A stretch of 64,000 nt of DNA, taken from Hydractinia symbiolongicarpus (lineage: Eukaryota; Cnidaria; Hydrozoa; Anthoathecata; Hydractiniidae). The notes below the pieces were generated by a model. It was not told where the DNA came from. It saw only the letters and a program-made list of their open reading frames with translations, and did no database searches. Positions 1 through 10,700 of the stretch are shown here, in pieces. Each line of letters begins with the position of its first letter. The first letter of the stretch is position 1. Location: NCBI RefSeq assembly GCF_029227915.1, contig NC_079878.1, positions 11,160,001 to 11,224,000 of the forward strand, read 5' to 3'. Made by a program: the position numbers and the translations under genes.

Positions 1-1790
1 AGCTAGCCAATAAAAACTTAGTCGACTTTAAATATTCTCATTCCTGCCTTTGTGTTTAGTAGTTTATTGTCATTTTTCTTGTGTGTTATCGTTTGCGGTG
101 TAAAGGGAGGAACAGACGGGTAGGTTTAATATCAGTTTATTGGTATTAGCTAATAAATGTTTGTTTTACAATTACTTATATTAGGCAGCTATTAGAATTT
201 GAGTATAGTGCCTCGAATGCAAAGTTAGGTATGCTCTTTTCATGGTTAGCTATTTATGAAAAGAAAAAAATTGTTTCCAGATGGATTATTTCTTTGAAGA
301 TTGTTAAACGGTCATTTTTGCTTTACTTGTTAAAATAAGAAGATTTCGCGTGAAGAAGTTTTCGCAAAAGAATATGTTGGTGCGCGAAATGATAGAAGTA
401 TTTTGTCTGTTTGTGCACCAACATCTTCCTGCAAAGTGTTTAAAAATAAAGAGGGATAATTCAATTCAATTAAAAAAACTGCAGTATTTACACAGTACAC
501 AGTATTTTGAAGACTAACCATTGTACCGTAGGCCGTTCGTTTGATAAGTCCTAGACGGTACAGAATGGTTAATGGCCATTTTTGAGGTGTTTTATATTTT
601 TGCAATATTTTTTTTTGTATTTTTGCATGTTTACATATTTAGCATGGATAAATCTTTAATAAATCAATTTAAAAATTTTGGCTGCATAAACGCACATCCT
701 GACTGTATTTTTACTGTTCTGTTACCTAATTTTTTATTCCGTTTGTTTTTATCATAGCCAACATTATTCTTTATTGTGTGTTATATTCACAAATCTTATT
801 TTACTAAGGTGCAGAGAGAAACCAAGGGAAGCCCACCAAGGACCAATAGATTGGTTCCAGAGAGGGAGATATTTGTGAAGTATATTGTTTTGTGGCACCA
901 TGGCCTTTTTAGAAAGCTATAGCATTTTACTTTAATTTGCGTCCCCTTTGTTCAACTAGAGAGTGTTGGTCGTCAACCACTTATTTAGTATTTCATTCAT
1001 GTTATCGCCGTGGTTTGGTCAGATAAAATTATTTTCTGTTAAACATCCAGATATTTTAAAAAAAACAAAGAGAAAGTTTTCGATGTAGAAACAAAAACAT
1101 GGAAACTTAAAGTTCAAAGATATAAGAACAAACGAATTTAGAAGCATGGCTGGCAATACATTTACTGTGTATGTGCTATACAATTTGTGAAAAAGAAATA
1201 CAGTATTTTCAAATTTATTGACAATCTTTTGGTAAGAGCGTGTGCTACCATAAAAACTTCTTTGGTTCCCTGATTCAATCGTTGTTCGACCAATCTTTCA
1301 ACTGCAGGAGAGTAAGAGTTGGTTGTTTTTTTTATGACGTTTTTATTAAGCCGACGATGCTATAGTTGACGTGTTCATGATCGCCTCAACTGTTTAATGA
1401 GAATTTAACGCAAATGTACAATTGAAATTCTCATTCAGTGAAAACGCGGTTGAGTTCCCTATCAATGTTTCTTGTATACGGCAAAATCAAAATGTTTAAA
1501 TGGAATTAATTTTTTTTCTATTCCATATAAAGCTTTAAGAGAATTTTGCTTTTTATTTTAAATTTAAAGTTACATGAAAATTAGATGTAGCAAAGAATGC
1601 CTGTATTTTTCTTCCCATTCCCTTTAGTAGAGAGAATTCCCTTTTGCACAGTGCATTGCATGTAGCGAAAAAACTGTCCGTTAATTGCGGTCCATTTTTT
1701 AGGATTTGACCGAGACTTTTTGACCATCACATTTTGTCCGTGAAGTAGCTAGTCTGTTAATTATGGAGTCAACTGCAGTTTGGGTATCTA
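1..1790. other. No gene recognised (1.8 kb, left edge)
   Basis: AT-rich sequence with only short, composition-driven open frames on both strands. I see no domain, splice-bounded exon chain or RNA gene. A weak inverted motif (arms around 1,398-1,405 and 1,425-1,432) lies in the middle. It could hold UTR or intron of a gene outside the window. Confidence 0.4.
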
Positions 1791-1825
1791 AGACCTTTTT
1801 TTCTTTTCAATGGGTATTATGATAA

Positions 1826-1990
1826 TACTGGTCGTTAGCCCGTGGAAATATCCACGAGTTCGCCCGTCCTTTTTATACCGCATTGCGTGGGTCTCGCTAC
1901 CTACCATTTTGCGTGACAGACAGTAGGACGGACGGACGGACGGACGGATGGACAGACGTATACGGGTATTATAAGATAGATAGCACACAC
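1826..1990 (+). repeat. Microsatellite-carrying interspersed repeat, copy 1
   Basis: The unit starts near ACTGGTCGTTAGCCCGTGG, followed by a hairpin (CCGTGGAAATATCCACG). A conserved stretch leading to TACCATTTTGCGTGACAGAC comes next, then a short (GACG)n run, then GTATACGGGTATTATAAGAT. The same order of blocks is seen at 62,349-62,606 with an (ACAG)n run, and the leading hairpin block recurs inverted near 46,815-46,850. An internal tetranucleotide run between conserved ends resembles Helentron-associated mini-elements (mini-me/HINE type). That class assignment is inference. Confidence 0.6.
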
Positions 1991-3479
1991 TATCTATTTA
2001 CAGTACGCGAATATATTTCCACCTATGACTTTATAGTTTTGTTTTTTTACTTTGGAAATAACACCTTTATTGTTTTATTGTTTATTTTACACTGGTGTGA
2101 AATCATATGACATTATATTTCCCTTTTCTTCTTTGTATTGCTTATGATTTTGTACTTTTATTCTGTCATTTAAAAATAATAATCTATGTATGTTTTTTCC
2201 CCGTAATATCGTAAATCGATTTTATAATATCGTAAATCGATTTTGCTCTGTAGTAAATTAAATTTTGATTTTACGCTTTAGAATCATGCTTAAAAACACT
2301 CGAAAAGAAATAAATAAATAGTAAAATAAGACCGGTGTGAAATTTCACTTCTAACAGCGCAATTTGAACGTGTAAACAATTGCTCACTGTTCTGATGCTA
2401 TCATATAATCACGCGGTGATTGCGTATAGACATTGGCGCTTCTATCCGGAAGGGATTCATGGTGCTATACCGGACCTGTTTTTAAGTTTTAACTCTTAAT
2501 TATTGGTAGATGCACTTTTGGATTTAAGGTTGTATTCATAAAAAGAGTTTCTATTGGTACTTTGTTACCGAGGGTCCTGCGAAGGGGTCCTCTCAGCTTA
2601 ATTCATTCTAACTTCATTATTAAGTCTCATTACTAACAACTTCATGCTACAAAGAAAACATTCAAATGTCAACTCGTAAGTCAATCTATTCGATTCAATA
2701 TAACTCAGATTAATGGAATTGCATGGTACCTTCAAGCAACCCCAAACCTAGAGGAACAAAAAATCTCCGTCCAAATACATTGTCAAGTTCGTTTTCCTCA
2801 TTATTTATCTTCGTACCAGTCTTTAATACTTCAACGAATCCTATCTCGCCAACACACCAACTTATCAAAATCGTCAATAAATACAAGTTCATGTGATTCT
2901 ATCTTAACGAAAACCTTCATTGATAACCGCTCTAACTAAATTTTTAACAACGGTCGCATCTCCGTCCTTGCTCGTAAGGTTAATTTTAAAAGATAATCTC
3001 CACAAATCATAAACAACACCATCATCATTAAATAGATTGGGAAACCTAACAGTCAAAAGTTTGTTTTGATCAATCGTTCTTAGATAATTAGTCGCCGATC
3101 TATGCTGCTTCAATTCTTAATTCCGCTTTCTGCTAGAAATTCTCGTAGGTAGTAAATTATTCCCATACATTTTTTATTTACCCAATTTTTCTTCTAAAAT
3201 GTAGAACAATCCCGAAAGGATAGTCCATAATAACCCTTTCATTACCATCTACAATACTAACATCTAAAGAATAAATACACGACCACAACAACCACTTCGG
3301 ATCCAAGTTTAAAACACTTGAACACCGAATCTCATCCTCACCCACATGTCAAATATATATTCCCTACATCTCACACCATGAACTAAATTATCAGAATAAT
3401 TTAAACTCTTCCAACCTAAGACCATCTAACATATCCAGCCTCTCAACCAATCCTCTTAAATTTTTAAGAAGCATCGTAA

Positions 3480-3743
3480 GTAGTAACTAAGGGGAAGTTT
3501 TGACGTCCTTGGGGATTCCATCCTAACGGGCGGCTCTTAATCCACTCCGACTGTAATGTCACCTTACCGCCAGAGATACGCATAGCATTGCTCTAACTTG
3601 CTTGCCTGCCACACAAGCGGGTTAGCGGTCAGTAGATGGCACTATGGACTGACAACACTGAATTTAAAGTGCGCCGGAGTGGGGACTCGAAACCTTAAGA
3701 TTACAAGTTGAAAACCCTATCACTACACTATCTTCGCTAACGA
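3480..3743 (-). repeat. tRNA-derived SINE
   Basis: Read on the minus strand, 3,743 to about 3,670 resembles a tRNA: an A-box-like TAGTGTAGTGATAGGG, an anticodon loop with TGT (Thr-like), and a near-canonical B box GGTTTCGAGTCCC, then CACTCCGGCGC. The 5' acceptor strand no longer pairs fully with the 3' strand, so it is not a functional tRNA. About 190 bases of unrelated tail follow (to about 3,480), as in a SINE body. Pol III transcription is inferred from the boxes. Confidence 0.55.
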
Positions 3744-5170
3744 TATCGATAGTAACCTCCCCACTTTGTCGATAAAAATTAATCCACACTCACTAAGTGT
3801 ATAAAGTCCTGTCTTTATGATCTTCTCTTTACCGCCGGAGGGGAGCTTTTTATCTTTAGGAACATTATAACACGAAAAACTATACATCATAACATATCAT
3901 TAACATCACTAATAATACTCTAATTTACCTGACAAACCTTACCAACAATCCTTAGATGCTTTTACCTATCCTACAAATACTATCCTAAAAAAAATCCAAT
4001 TCCAAGAAAGACAAACACAACATTCCCAATAGGGGCCTAGCGAGGAATAGAAAACTTTTCCTCGCGAGGCACATCGTAGTCACTCAACTTAGGTTCCTTA
4101 ACTCCGGCAACCTTACCACAGCTATCTGAAAGTAACTTCTCATTTCATCCTAATAGTCACTAAAAATATTCTACTAATTATTATGTCAATCCTCTTTGAC
4201 CTCTTCGAGTTAAACCTATCCCTAACCTCCTAGAGGAAAGTTAAACAAGATAAACACATTTGACTTTCTCCCTGTCACTAGCATGCTTGGGTAACGGGTA
4301 TGGGTAACGGAAAGCAGTTCTCCTCAAACCTCCACCGCTATCAATTATCCACCTTGAATACATAATTCTCTAGCAATCACCCTGACTATTCTTATCGCAA
4401 GACATGGACAACCTCTCAGGACAATACTTCACGATCCCTACCAACACCATATTCATTACAAACAGTATTATAACCCTCCCCTGACCAATTAATATAATAT
4501 TGAGAAAAACCACTTTCACGTGTGAAATATCCTCCTGACATGATATCTATATTTTTTTCCAAATGTCTAGCAAAAACACCTAAACACGTAAAGGCACAAT
4601 AAATAACAAATCTAAGCTGAACAGACGAATAACCAATATACTTATCACTATTCGAACACCCTTACCAGATAACCACTAATTTGACAATCCCTTTCTATCC
4701 TAATCGGATAACTTACAACTTGTATTTACAAATATTTAATTTCTTGTTAGATATAATATAACTATTGCTCCCACACCAGCAAAAGTTGTAAGCATGGAGG
4801 CAATGGCTATCCACTGCTCCCTAAACAACGTCTTTACCCGTTCCTTTTTAAAAACATCCGTATTTATTAACAACCTAAACGACTCCTTTACTCTTTGCAA
4901 CCATATTAAATAAAATTATCCTTTAAAATTGATATTATCTAGTTATACATATTCAATTTACCTTCAGCCTTTTAATTCTATCCCTCAGCTTCCTCCTCAT
5001 CTCCATATAATCATCACTCAACAAACCACCATATCAAATAGCTTCTCTGCTTCTCATACTCTAGGTCTAAATGAGCCTTTACCATAGCATATTTTTCTGT
5101 AGCACTCTTTAACGCAATCCTGTAATCTTATCTTAAACTTATCGATACCAAAAACCTCTTTCAAATACTT

Positions 5171-5668
5171 TTAGTATTCAAGTGTAAATCTATCCATATC
5201 AATAATTCTCACATCTCTAGCATCATTAAAAAATCTTATCCGCAGCCGCAACCACCTTATTACCATCTCTGGTAACTTATTCGCTATCTTCCCCATCTCT
5301 TTCTGTGCGTCTCGCCTTGATCTAAGATGCTTATTGATTAGCATCGACGGTAAACCTTCAATACTCTTATAAAGACTGTACACCTTGGTTTTATTTGCTC
5401 TGGTAGTGACAAGCCCGAACGTACACCCATCACCCATTAGTCCAGTATCAGCCGACACAGGATCAGCAGAAAAGAAAATTTCTTGTTTGGCCGTATCATG
5501 ATCATTTTCATCACCAACATCCCTCAAAATTATAATCCTGTATATTTTACCCAAGCCAAAATAAATACCACGACTAAATTTATCACTTATCAAACAAATG
5601 AAATCTATCAAGCTGACGACAAATATAAACGAAAAATAAATACGCTCTGTGTGTTGTTGGTGTTGCAT
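5171..5668 (-). pseudogene. Open segment of the decayed element
   Basis: This is the longest open frame of the 2.6-5.7 kb element, about 165 codons. It begins with a hydrophobic stretch and ends in a basic, arginine-rich segment. Further coding-like sequence continues downstream in other frames, so this is a fragment, not a full gene. I do not recognise a domain. Confidence 0.3.
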
Positions 5669-5717
5669 CTAAATACAAAACAGATAACAACTTACATCAA
5701 ACACAGCAAATAAAACT

Positions 5718-5873
5718 ATGGCTGCATTCCAAAAATATACAAGACCATTTACGTATCCTAATCTAATAAGGAGGGAAAGGAATTTTACAGTGACGTTACA
5801 AGATTATGCAGTAAGCATTCCCCATCGCCAATCAACAAGGCGATCCAAAAACAGCATAGAAGTCAGAGTTTAA
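5718..5873 (+). CDS. Small ORF divergent from the decayed element
   Basis: An ATG-initiated 51-codon frame reads away from the minus-strand segment that begins at 5,668, leaving a ~50-base divergent gap. Its product is basic (several Arg/Lys) with a TVTLQDYA-like middle. No domain is recognised. It could be the first ORF of the opposite arm of the same element, or chance. Confidence 0.2.
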   Translation: MAAFQKYTRPFTYPNLIRRERNFTVTLQDYAVSIPHRQSTRRSKNSIEVRV

Positions 5874-7719
5874 TAGGACGCAAGCTGAAAGATTGGTTGG
5901 TTATTAATACTAGAAAGGAAATGGTGGAAGGAACGTTGAGTAGATTCAAATTTAACATTTGAATTTCTTTTCTTGCCGTAATAGAAATAATGGTTAGATG
6001 GCTGTATTTGTCCACCTAGTGTTTGAATAACTTTGTCACTAAAGATTCAAATTATACCTACACCCAGCCAACTGGCGTTGCTGAACATTTAAACCAACCT
6101 TGTTCCCGGGAGATTCTGCCTTAATGATTAATTTGATAGCGGAAAAATTATTACTGATCACTCCGTAATAAAACTTTTGAGGTATTTCAAATGCGAACAC
6201 AACGGTTAACTTCGAGGCAACGTAACGCATAACAAGACAAATAGATTAAAAAATATTAATTTTCAACGTGTTTCATAATTTTAACCTGGAGAATGAAAAA
6301 TATTCTAGGTTTTAACCCTATTATAATATTGGGCGATAGACATGTAGTGCCTCTTTGACTAGGCATCATCTTGTTACGCACGCGCATTAATATTAGAATT
6401 TTGTGACTTTTCCTAACTTGAATCACGTTTGTCATTAAAAATTTCGGACATTCATTAATTAGGGTTGTAAAATGTCGTATTGGTTATATAAATATTTGTT
6501 ATTGTTTTTTGGTTACCAAGTGGTTGCCAAGGTGTTGCTTAAAAGATCGTTACTGAAAATTAAACACAGGAATGACGTTATAACACCTTTCTCCCCAGGG
6601 TTTTTTTCCTTCTTAATACGAGAGATGACAGCGATTTATAAGGCAAAAAACCTTGGAGACGAAGGTGGACGTTATAACTGATTCCGTTTACGCCAGTATA
6701 TTGATTTTACGTTGATCATTTTAAAATGCGATATACAAGTTTAATGACAGGAGTATCAATGATTTTTTTGAAAAATGGGTCTTTATATCTTTTCTCGTTA
6801 AAATAAAAAACTTACCTGTAGATGTCTTCGATTTTGATCTCTTTTTTCGATAAAACAACTTAAGACATTCTGCAACTATGGAATAGCAGTTTAGGAAATA
6901 TATCCCGCGAGCAGTTTGTACCACCTCAGGGTTACACGGGCCAAGAACGCGTAGGTATAATAGGGTTAGCCTGTTTTCAAGCTTTCTCAGGAGTAATTGC
7001 GAAGGATAAAAATACCAATTGAACAAAAAAAGAATACTTTTTACATATATTTATTTACATACAGAAATATATAATACAATATCAGTCAGAATCACCCGCT
7101 CAACGAATCAAATTCGACCTTGAGATATCACAGCCTGCATTTTTATTTTATTTCAAGCTACCTGCTATCGTAACTTTTAAGAAAGAGAAAAAAAAAAAAG
7201 AAAAAGTAAAGAGCACAAAATTTGAAATTTTACAATAATTACATAATGATGTTCCCAAGTATCTTATCACCACACATGTGGTTTAAAAGTTATATCATGG
7301 TCACACTCGTTGAGTGCTAAAACAGATTACTACCACCGGAATAATTATAGTAAGAAAAGACAATACAGACGTTTCAAAAAGCAGTCTCACGTATATACAT
7401 AATTTTAAATAAATGCTTTCAAATCAAACAGTATTTTGAGATGTGTTAAAATTAAAGAGTTTCAAGGTCTAAGTACTAAGTTACCAAGACTTTTAAATTA
7501 TTTTTACACTTTTTATGTGCGCGTATTAAAGTCATTATAACAATTTTTCGTTCAGTGTTTTTATCTTCTATTAGCTAAAACCATCAAAAAATGACGGTAA
7601 AAAAAAAAAAACATTAAGCGTCCACACAAATACAATTTTGTTTACTAAAACCAACACAACTAATATAATCGTCACAATTGTAACTGGATAACAGAGGCGA
7701 ATTGTTCTCGATAATATAA
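5874..7719. other. Intergenic, with a short MITE and the NBR1-type 3' flank
   Basis: No gene is seen. 6,564-6,676 is a short TIR element of the CCTCGTCCCCAGG family (listed separately), and 6,060-6,130 carries a partial related motif. 7,030-7,719 is AT-rich with oligo-A runs and probably includes the 3' UTR of the gene ending at 7,720. Confidence 0.4.
6564..6676. repeat. Short MITE, CCTCGTCCCCAGG family
   Basis: The left half has GACGTTATAACACC..TCTCCCCAGGG and the right half has CCTTGGAGACGAAGGTGG followed by ACGTTATAAC, so the element is a ~110-base inverted repeat with a diverged loop. Related inverted pairs occur at about 16,205-16,340, 24,480-24,575 and 24,868-24,970. Confidence 0.55.
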
Positions 7720-10700
7720 TCAATGCCGGGTTTGGTGCCACGCGTTATCGTTTGATGCTAGGAGTTCCTCAATGCAGCTGCCGACATTATCTTTGTGTTT
7801 CTTTAATAGCTTCTCGTTCATCTCTCGGTCAAAGAATCCCATCTCCAAGAGTTGAACCATACTATCTTTATCTCCATCTTTAAACGGTGTAGCAACCTGA
7901 ATAGCAAGAACAACAACTTATACACAACACAAGGGTGTGGTGCGAAGCTTATCATGACATTTCATAAAGGATGTCAGAGTATGACAATAAAGCTCTTCTT
8001 TACGAAAATCAATGAATGCGGAAATAAAAACCTAATTCTGCGACCACATTCTTGCAAACTGCAAGTTCAAAAAACTGAATGGCGAAATTCTGGGTGTTTG
8101 TTTCTTGAGATATTTATTTTTGCAGTTTAGGTTTTTATAATTTTGCGATTTGAAGTAAAATTTCCAAGGTTGATCAGTTTTTTCTTTCAACATTATACGT
8201 GTATTTAGGGTTAAGATTTTAAGTAAGTGAACGCAGTCAAGTAATTCTCAATTAAAAAAAATAATTTCCTACCGGCGGTGGCATCGATACTTCAACTTCT
8301 CCTTCTCGATACTGAACTTTGGGAGGTGATTTGCTGTTTAAGCTAACGATGTTTCCCACAGTGTTACCGACGGCAGATGCAGCACTGGCTGCTGCATCCA
8401 CAACACTCGCCATAACATCAGTTAACGCTTCACCGAATGAAGGATCCTTCTATAAAATTTATATAATAAAAAAATAGTAAATATAAATATACTTGATAAT
8501 ATATAATAAGTTTTATTTATTCAGTTTTATTAATTCGTTAAGCTTCTTTCCTAACAAGGAGATTATATTGAGTAAGCGTTTTACAAACCTCAGTTTTAAT
8601 TTCTTCTGGTCGTTGTCGAATTTGTTGTGTAAATTTCACTGATGGAGGGTTGAACACAGACAGAGTGGGAGAAGGTTCGCGAGCTACGAGGAAAAAAGAG
8701 GAAAGTGATTATAAATTAATTAATTTTATTTCAAATTTAATTCTGATCAATTAAAGAGGGTAATGTAAGTGGGGACTTATTATGGGAAATGTATAGAATT
8801 GGAATCTTCTCAAATGAGTTTGTTTTAAAATAGGTTTGATTTACATCTAACTTTTACTAGAAAAGTCATTGTTCAGGTACGCAAAGCCTCTGTCTTTCGG
8901 GTATTTAGAAGTATTTTATAGGAAAAGTCAATTTATACTCTTCAATCTTGTATTAGAACCGACCTTTCTCCAGCCGATAAATTTCCATCTCTTTCCTTCT
9001 GAGTTGTTCTTCTCTTATCATTTGAGATTCTGTGATGGAATCTAATTGGTTGTTAGATTCAGATTCGTTGACATTAACTTCTGTGACTAGTGGAACAGAT
9101 GGATCAGAGTTGTTTGTTATTTCTTTAGCTTGCTCAAGTAATGTCCTTGGTTCAACTGGGCTGGGTGGAGACAAGACAGCGTCTGTTTTCTTTCGTATTA
9201 TCATGATCTCATCATGCAGTGATGGCTGAGTAGAGATAACATCTTCAGGATAATCTGGCTGTGTCATCACAACAGTTGGAGATGCCGGTTCGGGCGACAT
9301 AATGGGTGAATTTGATTTCTCAGGCTCAGTAATGCTTTCGTCCATTAGGTTTAAGTTGCATGGCGGTTCAAAAGACGCAATATCAGGTGGGGATCTAAAA
9401 CAAATAATAAAAATAATCTAGGGTCAAGAAATTTAGCAAAATTACAAACATAAAAACTCTTGTTGTTCTCAGGTATGTGAAAAAACAAACAAAAGGCACA
9501 ACATAGACAATTAGCACAAATTTGGTCAGAAATACACTACAGTAGACTTTTAAATCTTCACCTCTCAACTGGTGGTACAGAAGCAACAAGATCAACTGGC
9601 ATTTCACCTTCATTAACAGGTGAGAATTGATTGCATGATTCAATATCACCTTCGTTTACACTCACAGAAGGTGAAAATTGATTGCATGATCCAATATCAC
9701 CTTCGTTTACACTCACAGAAGGCGAGAATTGATTGAATGATTCAAAAACATTGCTGTCATAAGAATTAATACCCTGGTACTCTAAAAATTGTTCCGCATC
9801 TAATGGTGAATTCAAGTCAAAACATTTTGGCACGACGATAAATTCTTCTGTGTCAATATCTTTATTAAAATCCACCAAGTCTGAAAAATATAACTGATTT
9901 TCATTATAAAGAATTTTCAAGTCCTAAATCTGCTGTAAACATTTGAAAGTAAAGATTTGGTGCCATATTGAAAAGGCAAAGTGCAGAACATTGCTAGCAA
10001 CCATTTTCATTACACAAAGAAAGCAAGGAAATTATATAACTACAATGCATTGCGTTACCTGGTTTAGTAGAACAGCCTGCAGCAGCTTTATTACCTGGAA
10101 TATAAATTTTCACATTAAAACAGTCCTCTTTTGGACAATTTTCGAACATTTCCACAAGAATTACCTGCCAAAACCTTTTATTTGCATATTAAAACAAAAT
10201 ACCTTGTAAAATTTCCATAGGTAATGGAATCTCACTCTTCTGTATTACCATTACATCACTCGATGTACGATCACTTTCATAGTCCAAAGAAAAGTTCTTG
10301 TCGGCCTCACAAAGTTCTGCCTCATTATTGCAAGCAACTTCTTCTACAAATAGACCTTCAACCTTTCCTTCGTTGTTCGTTAGAGCTTCCTGAGAAGTTT
10401 GCACTATTTGTAGACCAGATAAAGCTGTGGTTAAATTATCATCTTTTAATGAGTTTGTATCAGTTGAAACCACTCTCTGTACTTTTGGAGGGTCATTCAC
10501 TTCAAAATGAAAGGTTTCATTGGAAATTGTAGTCTCTTGTTGTTGTCTAAAAGAAAAGTATCTAGTTATTCTAAATTCTTGCTTAAGTATTTTTTGTCAA
10601 CAACAATTTAAACTTACAGTTTAGTTCGTCTCATATACTTTTTGGACTGCTCTTTCTTGTTCTTCTTAAACTCATTCTTTATCTTCTTCCATTCCTTCTT

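Larger units (their letters stand above)
2620..5712 (-). mobile_element. Decayed multi-ORF element, capsid-like motifs suspected
   Basis: The plus strand here is markedly C-over-G, unlike its surroundings. The minus strand carries a succession of coding-looking segments in shifting frames: 5,171-5,668 (165 codons), about 5,000-5,130 (interrupted by stops), about 4,736-4,911 (ends in a hydrophobic, TM-like segment before its stop), 2,904-3,113 and 2,710-2,892. The last two show a DGD..VVKNLVRA segment and an FVPLGLGLL segment, and a YELTF-type motif follows one frame over near 2,670. This order reminds me of multi-copy ORFs in cnidarian genomes that may be capsid-like proteins of Maverick/Polinton or adintovirus type. 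Frameshifts and stops show it is broken. A SINE sits inside at about 3,480-3,743. The family call is tentative. Confidence 0.4.

Noticed and set aside
3665-3743. Functional tRNA-Thr gene
   Set aside because: The acceptor stem is mismatched and a SINE-like body follows, so it is called a SINE.
10150-10190. Extra small exon of the NBR1-type gene
   Set aside because: An acceptor-like CAG is present but the frame hits a stop with no donor, while 10,059-10,094 keeps phase without it.
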